From contig JBEIHO010000095.1 of assembly GCA_040381215.1 (NCBI GenBank), positions 1-11,049 of the forward strand: a DNA stretch of 11,049 nt, read 5' to 3'. Origin of the DNA: SZUA-430 sp040381215 (lineage in GTDB: Bacteria > Pseudomonadota > Alphaproteobacteria > Micropepsales > Micropepsaceae). The position numbers were made by a program, and so were the translations under genes. A model generated the notes under the pieces. The model was not told where the DNA came from, made no database searches, and was given only the letters and a program-made list of their open reading frames with translations. Of this stretch, positions 1-6,459 are shown piece by piece. Position 1 is the first letter of the stretch, and each line of letters begins with the position of its first letter.

Positions 1-457
1 AAATACTGTATCCAATCCCCAGCATGAGCGAGGCATAGCGTGTGACACTGGCCGGGCTATGCGCAAAGTGACAATGGATGTGGCGCACACCCGGTCCCAT
101 TTGCGCAGCCAGGACGCAAGCCTGGCCGAACCTGCGAACCCGTGCTCGTGACCAGTCCTGCGCAAGGTCCGACGTGAACACAGCCCGCGCACGGCCGAAC
201 CCTTCAAGATGCATGGCAGCACGCAAGGCACGCATGACCCGCAAGGGTTCATCATGCAGGTATTCGGGCAAATAATGACAGCGGGCAGCCAGCCGATAAT
301 CTACCAGGGCCGCATCGCGCGCAGGCTTTCTCAGGGCATGAAGTGAGAAGGCAAGGCCTCGTCTTTCAAGGGCCTCGAGTTCACGGGCGACAAAAGTCTC
401 CGACAGCCGCGGATAACCCTTCACGACCACCGCAAGGGCAGGGCTACCCGCCATCAT
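1..457 (-). CDS. GT4-family glycosyltransferase, WcaL-like, N-terminal part (truncated by window edge)
   Basis: Reading leftward from 457, a frame with no stop runs 152 codons to the window edge, so the C-terminal part is missing. The N-terminus contains KGYPRLSETFVARELEALE, followed about 100 residues later by HCHFAHSPASVTRYASLM. Both are typical of GT-B glycosyltransferases annotated as colanic-acid/exopolysaccharide WcaL-type enzymes, where the conserved HxHFA segment lines the cleft between the two Rossmann domains. Such enzymes transfer a sugar from a nucleotide donor to a lipid-linked or glycan acceptor at the cytoplasmic face of the membrane. The start is ATG at 455-457, which overlaps the TGA of the upstream glycosyltransferase as ATGA; a second ATG follows directly. 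The overlap implies translational coupling. The sugar, acceptor and polymer cannot be told from this fragment. Family call is fairly sure; specific role unknown. Confidence 0.85.
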   Translation of the reverse strand, partial: MMAGSPALAVVVKGYPRLSETFVARELEALERRGLAFSLHALRKPARDAALVDYRLAARCHYLPEYLHDEPLRVMRALRAAMHLEGFGRARAVFTSDLAQDWSRARVRRFGQACVLAAQMGPGVRHIHCHFAHSPASVTRYASLMLGIGYSI

Positions 458-1650
458 GCCCGCACCACAGGAAGCCCGAGGATCGTGCGACAATGAGCGA
501 CCACATTGTCCAGCCCATCCAGAAGCCCTGTCGGCGCATGCAGGGACGGGAGAGGCTGCGTCTCGACCTGCGCAATGGCGTCGCTGATCGGGCGCATATC
601 CGCAAGGGTGCCCGCATCAGGCTCGGGCACCCAGCGCGCAAGGCCGAGCCTCTCTGCCGCCTGCGCGCGTATGGTCTGCTCGCAGCGTGGTACGCGGCGA
701 GGCACCAGCACTGCGCGCTTGTCGAAGGACAGGATTTCGCAGAACGTGTTGTAGCCGCCCATGCAGACGACGGCGCGCGCCTGCGCCACCAGATGTTCCA
801 TGCGGGGTTCGAAAGTGAGGACCTGCAGCGCCGGTAGGCGCGCGATCCGCGCCTCAAATCCCTGACGGGCAGCAGCACTCATGAAGGGCCCGGGGACGAT
901 CAAAGCCTTTGGAAGGGCAGGCGAGGCTGCTTCATAGGCGCAGATCACCCAGTTGATGAGCGTCTCGCCGTCGCCACCACCGCCCGCCGTGACAAGTACC
1001 CGTTCGCCGATATCTGCAACATGATGCGCGGGGTTCGAGCTGGGCCGTGTGCGCCTGAGATAGCCGGTGAACCGGACGCGCGCGTTGACGCTGTCGGGCA
1101 ATCCAAGCCCTTCGAGCGGATCATGGATCTCCTTGAGGCCATAGACGAGGATGTCGTCGTAGAAGGTTTCGACCGCCATGCGCGCCTTCTTGCGAGCCCA
1201 CTCGGCAGCCAGCGTGCGTGCATCGTCCAGGACATCACGAAGACCCAGCACCAGGCGCGTCCCCCGAGACTTCAGGTCACCAAGCGTCGCCTCGAGCTCC
1301 CCGCGCAATCCCAGGGGTTCCTTGTCGACGATCAGCAGGTCCGGCGCAAAACTCTGAGCGGTCTCGCGAATGAGGGACGATCGAAGTGCCGTCGTGGCCT
1401 CTATGGGCCCATGATCCCCAAGGGGCACATAGTCACCGCTGCGCAACTTGATGATCCCGGGTACCCGAACGAAGTCGACGCGGGCCTTGAAGTCGAAGCT
1501 TCCGATGATCGGCGAACCGGATACGATAAGCACTCTCAGCTTGGGGATGGCTTCGGCCAGCGCATGGGCTATGGTCCGGCAGCGTCGGATGTGGCCCAGC
1601 CCGAAACTGTCATGGCTGTAGATCAGGACGCGAGCCGCAGAAGACGTAAT
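454..1650 (-). CDS. COG4671/MurG-like predicted glycosyltransferase, probable ATT start
   Basis: A 398-residue GT-B protein if begun at ATT 1648-1650. The N-terminal Rossmann motif RVLIYSHDSFGLGHIRRC (residues ~7-24) is the GxGH-type acceptor loop shared with MurG-like and COG4671 proteins. The C-terminal half has VTAGGGGDGETLINW, VVCMGGYNTFCEILSF and an EQTIRAQ segment, the nucleotide-sugar binding region of GT28-like enzymes. Only a much shorter form could begin at a conventional start (GTG at 1531-1533), and that would delete the acceptor loop. Between the upstream in-frame TGA (1699-1701) and the loop there is no ATG, GTG or TTG. ATT with GAGAGG six bases upstream is the best candidate; a sequencing error or frameshift is the alternative. 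It is followed with ATGA overlap by a GT4 gene, forming a glycan-related operon. The substrate is not known. Confidence 0.85.
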   Translation of the reverse strand: MTSSAARVLIYSHDSFGLGHIRRCRTIAHALAEAIPKLRVLIVSGSPIIGSFDFKARVDFVRVPGIIKLRSGDYVPLGDHGPIEATTALRSSLIRETAQSFAPDLLIVDKEPLGLRGELEATLGDLKSRGTRLVLGLRDVLDDARTLAAEWARKKARMAVETFYDDILVYGLKEIHDPLEGLGLPDSVNARVRFTGYLRRTRPSSNPAHHVADIGERVLVTAGGGGDGETLINWVICAYEAASPALPKALIVPGPFMSAAARQGFEARIARLPALQVLTFEPRMEHLVAQARAVVCMGGYNTFCEILSFDKRAVLVPRRVPRCEQTIRAQAAERLGLARWVPEPDAGTLADMRPISDAIAQVETQPLPSLHAPTGLLDGLDNVVAHCRTILGLPVVRA

Positions 1651-1662
1651 GATGAACCTCTC
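1648..1662 (-). promoter_or_regulatory. Shine-Dalgarno and ATT start of the COG4671-like gene
   Basis: On the minus strand GAGAGG (1657-1662) is followed by six bases and then ATT (1648-1650), which begins a reading frame giving I/M-TSSAARVLIYSHD. The spacing is near optimal, and the predicted N-terminus has the usual short polar lead before the first beta strand. No conventional start codon exists in this frame between the stop at 1699-1701 and the conserved motif. Confidence 0.5.
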
Positions 1663-1691
1663 GGGACATTGTGTGTTGAGCCGAACCGGAT

Positions 1692-1720
1692 CATTATTTC
1701 ACGAAAGGGCTTGTCGGCAA
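1692..1720 (-). promoter_or_regulatory. sigma70-like promoter for the leftward glycosyltransferase operon
   Basis: On the minus strand TTGCCG (1715-1720) and ATAATG (1692-1697) are separated by 17 bases, a good housekeeping-sigma arrangement. Transcription would begin near 1685, leaving a leader of about 35 nt before the ATT/Shine-Dalgarno. It sits in the 123-bp gap between the divergent glycosyltransferase and ABC genes. No equally good rightward promoter was found in that gap. Confidence 0.45.
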
Positions 1721-1773
1721 GACGCGCCCCGCCCCGACGGACCCCGCCGCGGCAAAGATCTGATCGGAGCCTG

Positions 1774-4455
1774 ATGTTCACTCACCAGTCCCTTTATCGC
1801 TACATTTGGCAGCACTCGAGGCGCGATCAGATCACGATCCTTCTGATCGCGATCCTCGCCCAGCCCTTTTATTTCCTGACACTGACGCTCCCCAAGCTGA
1901 TCATCAATGGTCCCATCCAGGGGGGTGGCTTCGAGGAGCAGGGCGCAACGCAGCCATTCCTGCGTCTCTCTTTCGAGTTGCCGTCATTCCTGTCAGCGGG
2001 AATGGACGAAACATGGCATGTTTTCGACGGCTACCAGCTTGAGAGATTGCCCTATCTTTTTGCCCTCAGCCTCGCGTTCCTCGCCCTCGTGGGCGTGAAC
2101 GGATTCGTGAAGTTCCTCGTGAACACGATGAAGGGCCGTCTCGGCGAGCGTCTGCTGCGTCGCCTCCGGTTCGAACTGGTGGATCGCATCCTGCGCTTCC
2201 CGCCCGCACATCTTCGTCGCGTCAAGCAGGCCGAGGTGGCCTCCATGGTCAAGGACGAGGTGGAGCCTCTGGGCGGCTTTACCGGCGACGCCATTGTGTG
2301 GCCCGTCTTCCTGGCCGGACAGGCGGCAACCGCGATGATCTTCATAGTGGTGCAGAATTTCTGGCTGGGTCTTGTGTCAGGCGCCATCGTTCTCGTGCAA
2401 GCCGTTGTCATTCCATATCTCCGCAAACCCATTCTGCGCCTGGGCAAGCTGCGGCAGATCCAGGCGCGCGAACTTGCAGGCCGGGTCGGCGAACTCGTCG
2501 ACGGAGCCGCCGACATCCGCAGCCAGGGCACAGGAAACTGGGAGCGCGCCGAGATCATTTCCAGGCTCGGTCGCATCTTCGACATCCGCTTCGAGCTCTA
2601 TCAGCGCAAGTACTTCGTCAAGTCACTGAACAATTTCATCGCGCAGCTCACGCCGTTCATATTCTACGCGGCGGGCGGCTACTTCGTGATCACCGGGCAG
2701 CTCGACGTCGGACAGCTCGTCGCCGTCATCATCGCCTACAAGGATCTTCCGGGCCCCATCAAGGAGCTGATCGACTGGGACCTGCAACGTCAGGATGTCG
2801 AGATCAAGTACAACCAGGTCATGGAGCAGTTCCACCCCGAGGGCATGCGACCGCCGGAGCAGGCCGCCCCCCAGCCCGCAACCGTGGTCGCCCCCTCGGC
2901 CATCATCGAGTTCAAGAATGTGAAACTCGCTGACGACGCCGGATTTGTCCTGCTGGACGACGTGGACGTGCAGCTTTCCACCCACCAGTCTGTTGCCGTG
3001 AGCGGGCCATCCGGTGGCGGCAAGGAGGCCTTTGGCCTTGCCTTCTCGAGGCAATTCACCTTGCGAGAAGGGTCCATCCGCGCGGGCGAGATCGACTTCG
3101 CCAGCATGCGCGATGTCGAGGCGGGCCGCCATGTTGCCTATGCGGGCGCAGAAGCATTCTTCTTTCCCGTCGATATTCGAAGCAACCTCCTCTACGGGCT
3201 GAAGACACAAACGAGGGCCGTGGATGCCACCGGCGCCTCCAGTGACCGTCGTCTGCTGCGTGAACTGCAGCGAACCGGCAACCCGCCACTCGATGCCCGA
3301 CAGGATTGGACCGACTACGCGACGCTGGGCAGCACCGAGGCAACAGGCATCCTGGAGCGCCTCATAGACGTCCTCAACCTCGTCGACCTCGAGAACGACG
3401 TCTACCAGTTCGGCCTGCAATCACGACTTGACCCGGCAAACAAAAGCGCCGTTGCCAACCGCATTGTCGAGGCAAGGCTCGCCCTTCACGAACGCCTTGC
3501 GCAACCGGGCCACGAAGGCCTCGTCGAACGATTCCATCCGGCGACCTTCAATCGCAACGCGTCCATCGCAGAAAACATACTTTTCGGCACAAGTCTCGAC
3601 CCCGATCTGCAGCCGTCGGCCTTGCCGCGACTTCCACATTTTCGCCGTGCCATGGCAGAGGAAGGGCTGGAAAGGCACCTCGTCAACATGGGGCTGTCGA
3701 TTGCCGAGACCATGGTTGAAATCTTTGCAACGCTGCCGCCCGATCACCCCTTCTATGAGGAATATGGCTTCATTCCTTCAGCCGACCTTCCATACTTCCA
3801 GCAGGTGATAAGGCGCGCACGGGCTGGCAATCAGACCTACGCCGACCGAACGGCACTGGCGGCCTTGCCGATGTCATACGTTGATGCCCGCCATCGCCTT
3901 GGAATCCTCACGCCCGAGATCACCGAGCGTCTCCTCGCCGCAAGACGAACCTTTGCCGAGACCCTGCCAAGGGAACTGCAAGGACGCATCAACTTCTATC
4001 ACGAGGATGCATTCAACCCCGCAGCCACGATCCTCGACAACATCCTGTTGGGGCGCATATCGCATGGCGCAGCACAGGCGCACGCCAGGGTGCGCGCCCT
4101 CGTGCGTGAAACGCTGGACACGCTTGATGTCAGGGACCTGATCATCGATGCAGGCCTCGGCTTGAACTGTGGTTCCGGCGGCAAGCGGCTGTCGACCGTG
4201 CAACGACAGAAGCTGGCGCTCGCGCGCGCACTGATCAAGGATCCGGTGTTCCTTGTGATAAATGGCGCACTGGCAAACCTGGATGACGAGCAGAAGGCCA
4301 CCATCATCGATCGCGTCCTCGCGCACCGCAAATCCAAGGCGACGCTGTGGGTTCTGACCCGGGACGAATGGGCACAGCGGTTTGACCGAACCCTGCAGTT
4401 TGAGGGCGGACGCCTGAAAGCAGACACCATGACCTCCGGACCCGGGTTGATCTGA
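1774..4455 (+). CDS. ABC-exporter-like permease/ATPase fusion with degenerate catalytic motifs and an internally repeated insert
   Basis: 893 residues from ATG 1774, which has GGAG four bases upstream; the frame is open further upstream but only as antisense to the glycosyltransferase. Residues 1-350 form a type-I exporter membrane domain with about six helices (roughly 21-40, 93-116, 174-193, 197-216, 287-304, 311-326) and a ~50-residue hydrophilic loop after the first helix. The nucleotide-binding domain starts near 377. Walker A is GPSGGGKE (411-418), with K417 but Glu where Ser/Thr is normal. The Q-loop position reads AYAGAEAFFF, with no Gln. The signature is LSTVQ (806-810) rather than LSGGQ. 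Walker B ends VINGALANLD (828-837), with Asn and Gly in place of the Asp-Glu pair. The H-loop region reads VLTRDEW, without His. About 320 extra residues lie between Q-loop and signature. From memory, similar long fusions paired with a CRP-like gene occur in other alphaproteobacteria. ATP hydrolysis is doubtful and the substrate is unknown; export of a lipid or glycan is inference from the neighbouring genes. Confidence 0.88.
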   Translation: MFTHQSLYRYIWQHSRRDQITILLIAILAQPFYFLTLTLPKLIINGPIQGGGFEEQGATQPFLRLSFELPSFLSAGMDETWHVFDGYQLERLPYLFALSLAFLALVGVNGFVKFLVNTMKGRLGERLLRRLRFELVDRILRFPPAHLRRVKQAEVASMVKDEVEPLGGFTGDAIVWPVFLAGQAATAMIFIVVQNFWLGLVSGAIVLVQAVVIPYLRKPILRLGKLRQIQARELAGRVGELVDGAADIRSQGTGNWERAEIISRLGRIFDIRFELYQRKYFVKSLNNFIAQLTPFIFYAAGGYFVITGQLDVGQLVAVIIAYKDLPGPIKELIDWDLQRQDVEIKYNQVMEQFHPEGMRPPEQAAPQPATVVAPSAIIEFKNVKLADDAGFVLLDDVDVQLSTHQSVAVSGPSGGGKEAFGLAFSRQFTLREGSIRAGEIDFASMRDVEAGRHVAYAGAEAFFFPVDIRSNLLYGLKTQTRAVDATGASSDRRLLRELQRTGNPPLDARQDWTDYATLGSTEATGILERLIDVLNLVDLENDVYQFGLQSRLDPANKSAVANRIVEARLALHERLAQPGHEGLVERFHPATFNRNASIAENILFGTSLDPDLQPSALPRLPHFRRAMAEEGLERHLVNMGLSIAETMVEIFATLPPDHPFYEEYGFIPSADLPYFQQVIRRARAGNQTYADRTALAALPMSYVDARHRLGILTPEITERLLAARRTFAETLPRELQGRINFYHEDAFNPAATILDNILLGRISHGAAQAHARVRALVRETLDTLDVRDLIIDAGLGLNCGSGGKRLSTVQRQKLALARALIKDPVFLVINGALANLDDEQKATIIDRVLAHRKSKATLWVLTRDEWAQRFDRTLQFEGGRLKADTMTSGPGLI
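3418..4053 (+). repeat. diverged tandem protein repeat inside the ABC ATPase insert
   Basis: Two segments of the encoded protein align by eye at a period of about 155-157 residues. Residues ~551-605 and ~708-760 share RL-x-(n)-R(I/L)-x-x-AR-x4-E-x-L, then FHPATFN or YHEDAFN, then ASIAENILFG or ATILDNILLG. A third, weaker copy of the last element is the Q-loop segment itself, PVDIRSNLLYG (465-475), followed by LVDLENDVYQFGL, comparable to LERHLVNMGL and VRDLIIDAGL after the other two. The insert therefore looks like multiplied copies of the helical subdomain between Q-loop and signature motif. The DNA itself is too diverged to show a nucleotide repeat. Confidence 0.6.
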
Positions 4456-4477
4456 TGGCCCGAAAGGACAACCTCAA

Positions 4478-4945
4478 ATGAGCATTCACGCCGAAGTGGA
4501 CTCTCTCCGCAAGGTGCCGCTCTTCGCCAGCATCGACACGGCCAAGCTGAAGCTGCTCGCATTCACCAGCGAGCGTCTGTCCTTCCCGTCCGGCGCCATC
4601 CTCTTTCGGGAGGGCGAGCGTGGAGATTCCGCCTATCTCCTGCTCGCGGGCCGGGTGGACGTGTCTCTGAAGTCGCCCCAGGGCCCCGTCGTCGTTGCCA
4701 CGATTGGTCAGCACAACATCGTCGGCGAAATGGCCCTCCTCGGGGACATGCCCCGCTCGGCAACCGTGACGGCCACCGAGCCCGTGGAGGCCCTGCGTAT
4801 CGGCAAGGAGCAGTTTTTCCAGCTGCTGCGCGACCTCCCGCAGATGACCCTCGAGATCATGCGGGAGCTGGCTTTGCGGCTGAGCAATGCAAACCGCGAG
4901 CTTGCGGCAGCCCACGCCAACCGCACCGAGAAGGAGAGCCCCTGA
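4478..4945 (+). CDS. stand-alone cyclic-nucleotide-binding domain protein (CRP-like sensor without DNA-binding domain)
   Basis: 155 residues, essentially one CRP/CAP-type cNMP-binding beta-roll followed by a short helix. The phosphate-binding cassette is visible as GEMALLGDMPRSATV (83-97): E84 and R93 correspond to the Glu and Arg that hold ribose and phosphate of cAMP in CRP, so ligand binding looks intact. An earlier GERGDSAYLLLAGRVDV segment (46-62) is the usual beta-roll turn. No helix-turn-helix follows the C-helix, and the tail (about 136-155) is polar, so it is unlikely to bind DNA. AAAGGA (4463-4468) lies nine bases before the ATG. The gene begins 22 bases after the ABC gene and ends one base before the thioesterase ATG, so all three are probably one transcript. 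A likely role is to sense a cyclic nucleotide and act on the ABC protein; this is inference from gene order. Confidence 0.88.
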   Translation: MSIHAEVDSLRKVPLFASIDTAKLKLLAFTSERLSFPSGAILFREGERGDSAYLLLAGRVDVSLKSPQGPVVVATIGQHNIVGEMALLGDMPRSATVTATEPVEALRIGKEQFFQLLRDLPQMTLEIMRELALRLSNANRELAAAHANRTEKESP

Positions 4946-4946
4946 C

Positions 4947-5402
4947 ATGCCGATCGACCGGAGCAATCCTGCTGTCTACCCGCCAAACATTCAGGCGATC
5001 CTCAAGCGCCCGGCGCCCGCGGCTGTCATGCTGGGTCAGGAGTTGCTCGACGTTGATGCCGGGCAGGGCAGGGTCAGCGTGGCCTACACGGTCTCCGATG
5101 CCCTCGCCAACCGGTTCGGCGCCCTGCATGGCGGCATGACGGCCGCCATGATGGACGATGCAATTTCCCTCGCCGCCGGGCTCTCGGTGGAGTGGGGGCA
5201 GATCACGCCAACGCTTGAGATGAAAGTGAGCTACATTCGCCAGGGCAAGCCGGGCGCGCGCCTCGTCGCAGAGGCAAGGACCATACGGCGCGGCAGTTCC
5301 GTGGCGTTTCTCGAGGCCGAATTGCGCGACGAGCAGGGCGCCCTGATCGCAACCGCGTCATCGACGATCGCGATAACAGCCATGAAGCCTGTCAGGAAAT
5401 AG
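4947..5402 (+). CDS. PaaI-like hotdog-fold thioesterase
   Basis: 151 residues from ATG 4947, with AAGGAG at 4931-4936. The frame is open 20 codons further upstream, but that would overlap the preceding gene deeply and has no better ribosome site. Residues 58-72 contain GALHGGMTAAMMDDA, the PaaI/4HBT signature: H61-G62-G63 and an acidic residue at 70/71 that activates water for acyl-CoA thioester hydrolysis. The rest follows the hotdog strand pattern (LEMKVSYIRQG at 90-100, ARLVAEARTIRRGSSVAFLEAEL at 104-126, stated in two blocks of the same sheet). Family members act as cytoplasmic tetramers or dimers on aromatic or medium-chain acyl-CoA; substrate cannot be inferred here. It is the last gene of the ABC/cNMP operon, separated by one base from the preceding stop, which suggests a lipid- or acyl-linked role for the system. 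Confidence 0.88.
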   Translation: MPIDRSNPAVYPPNIQAILKRPAPAAVMLGQELLDVDAGQGRVSVAYTVSDALANRFGALHGGMTAAMMDDAISLAAGLSVEWGQITPTLEMKVSYIRQGKPGARLVAEARTIRRGSSVAFLEAELRDEQGALIATASSTIAITAMKPVRK

Positions 5403-5422
5403 CCGCCCGAAAGAACTGTCGA

Positions 5423-6226
5423 TCAAAGCGCAATGCGCGCCATGACCGGCACGTGGTCCGAGGGTCGCTCCCAGCTTCGCGCTTCCCGCAGGATGTGATG
5501 TTCGCTGGCCGCGCCGTTCAGCCCCTGGCTGATCCAGAAATGATCAAGCCGGCGTCCCCGGTCCGACTTTTCCCAATCAGCGTTGCGATAGCTCCACCAG
5601 CTATAGGCCTTCTGGTCGATGGGAATGACGGAGCGCGTCAGGTCGATCCAGTCATGCGACGCATGGATCGACAGCATGCGCTCGGTTTCAGCGGGCGTAT
5701 GGCTGACAACATCCAGCAGCTGCTTGTGGCTCCAGACATCATGCTCGAAGGGCGCCACATTCAGGTCGCCGACGACAATGCGGCGCGCAATTTTCCGGCT
5801 CTTCATTTTCGAGAACAGCCCCTCCATCTCATCGAGGAACTGGAGTTTGTGCGCGAATTTCTCGTTGGCCTTGGGGTCAGGAACATCCCCGCCCGCCGGC
5901 ACATAGAAATTGTGCAGCTCGATGTCGCCGGGCAGCACGACCTTAATGTGTCGCGCATCGCCCTTGGCGCAGAAATCCCGGGCATCGACCTTTTCCAGCG
6001 GCACCCGGGACAGCACCGCGACCCCGTGGTACCCCTTTTGACCGTTGATGGCACAATGGGAAAACCCGAGCCGCTTGATGTCCGACCGCGGAAATTCGGC
6101 ATCGGCCACCTTGGTCTCCTGCAGGCACAGCACGTCGATGGGATGGGCCGCCAGGAGCTTTTCGATCAGTGGCAGCCGAAGCCGTACCGAATTGATGTTC
6201 CATGTGGCGATCAGCAGCGATTTCAT
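5423..6226 (-). CDS. xthA: exodeoxyribonuclease III (AP endonuclease)
   Basis: 267 residues, the usual ExoIII length. It cleaves DNA 5' of abasic sites and removes 3' blocking groups and nucleotides in base excision repair, using Mg2+. All catalytic positions of the endonuclease/exonuclease/phosphatase fold are visible: N10 in TWNINS, E37 in LQETK, Y108 in HNFYVPAGGD, D154 and N156 in VGDLNVAP, D228 in RRLDHFW and H258 in SDHVPV. The start at 6226 gives MKSLLIATWN, matching the family N-terminus. An in-frame start at 6292 would add 22 unconserved residues and lie inside a terminator-like hairpin, so it is rejected. No clear Shine-Dalgarno is seen. The stop is 20 bp from the convergent thioesterase stop. 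Confidence 0.97.
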   Translation of the reverse strand: MKSLLIATWNINSVRLRLPLIEKLLAAHPIDVLCLQETKVADAEFPRSDIKRLGFSHCAINGQKGYHGVAVLSRVPLEKVDARDFCAKGDARHIKVVLPGDIELHNFYVPAGGDVPDPKANEKFAHKLQFLDEMEGLFSKMKSRKIARRIVVGDLNVAPFEHDVWSHKQLLDVVSHTPAETERMLSIHASHDWIDLTRSVIPIDQKAYSWWSYRNADWEKSDRGRRLDHFWISQGLNGAASEHHILREARSWERPSDHVPVMARIAL

Positions 6227-6263
6227 GGGCGAGACGCTTGAGCGGAGGGGGTGAAGGCGCCGG

Positions 6264-6301
6264 AAATGAAAGGCCCCCGGCTGTGCGTCCAACCGAGGGC
6301 C
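6264..6301 (-). terminator. Rho-independent terminator, minus strand
   Basis: On the minus strand GGCCCTCGG (6293-6301) pairs with CCGGGGGCC (6272-6280) over 9 bp, counting one G-U wobble, with a 12-nt loop, and is followed by TTTCATTT (6264-6271). The plus strand has no T-run after the hairpin and a C-A mismatch in the stem, so the orientation is minus. It lies 38 bp upstream of the xthA ATG and closes the candidate sRNA. Confidence 0.65.
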
Positions 6302-6415
6302 AAAACGCGCTTTGACGCGCCACGTGTCAGGAGGGGATTATCTGACACTAAAGATGGTCAACCTCGGATCCGCTAGCGGGGGGGCGATGCGCACCCGACG
6401 TCGTAACGACCATCT
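6264..6415 (-). ncRNA. candidate small RNA between the transaminase gene and xthA
   Basis: A minus-strand transcript of about 150 nt is predicted from a strong promoter to a terminator, with no convincing reading frame. In transcript order: AGATGGTC at the predicted 5' end (6408-6415) pairs perfectly over 8 bp with GACCATCT (6352-6359); inside it GGGTG-CGCAT-CGCCC forms a small hairpin (6382-6396). Next is GTGTCAG-N11-CTGACAC (6324-6348), a perfect 7-bp stem whose loop holds CCCCUC. Then CGCG-TCAAAG-CGCG followed by TTTT (6302-6319). Last is the terminator at 6264-6301. I do not recognise the family. The ends do not pair with each other, so classical 6S RNA is unlikely. The alternative is that these are 3'-UTR structures of the transaminase mRNA. 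Confidence 0.5.
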
Positions 6416-6421
6416 GCAGTT

Positions 6422-6459
6422 ACTATATGCGCGAAAGTCACAGTGGGCAACTTTTTTTT
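6422..6459 (-). promoter_or_regulatory. strong sigma70-like promoter with UP-like A-tract, driving the candidate sRNA
   Basis: On the minus strand TTGCCC (6445-6450) and TATAGT (6422-6427) are exactly 17 bases apart. Eight consecutive A (6452-6459) lie just upstream of the -35, as in UP elements of stable-RNA promoters. The predicted start near 6415 coincides with the first base of an 8-bp stem of the downstream transcript. Confidence 0.6.

Noticed and set aside
343..837. Overlapping 144-164-codon frames on both strands in the first 900 bases
   Set aside because: They are shadows of the two glycosyltransferase genes, which have recognisable GT-B motifs in the chosen frames.
1021..1773. A 251-codon plus-strand extension, in frame with the ABC gene
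   Set aside because: It is antisense to the conserved glycosyltransferase and shows no domain. The ABC membrane domain begins naturally at ATG 1774, which has a GGAG upstream.
5453..6241. A 262-codon plus-strand frame opposite xthA
   Set aside because: xthA on the minus strand has every catalytic residue. The plus-strand product has no recognisable motif or start context.
6366..6420. Cluster of six-base palindromes (GGATCC abutting GCTAGC, then GACGTC and CTGCAG), resembling a cloning polylinker
   Set aside because: Flanking sequence is continuous native-looking intergenic DNA, and the palindromes fall within the predicted RNA fold. No vector sequence accompanies them, so chance or RNA structure is more likely than contamination.
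6433..6459. Plus-strand T8 run preceded by a possible AAAGT/ACTTT stem, as a rightward terminator
   Set aside because: The stem is only 5 bp with a long loop, and no rightward gene ends here. The A-tract makes better sense as an UP-like element of the minus-strand promoter.
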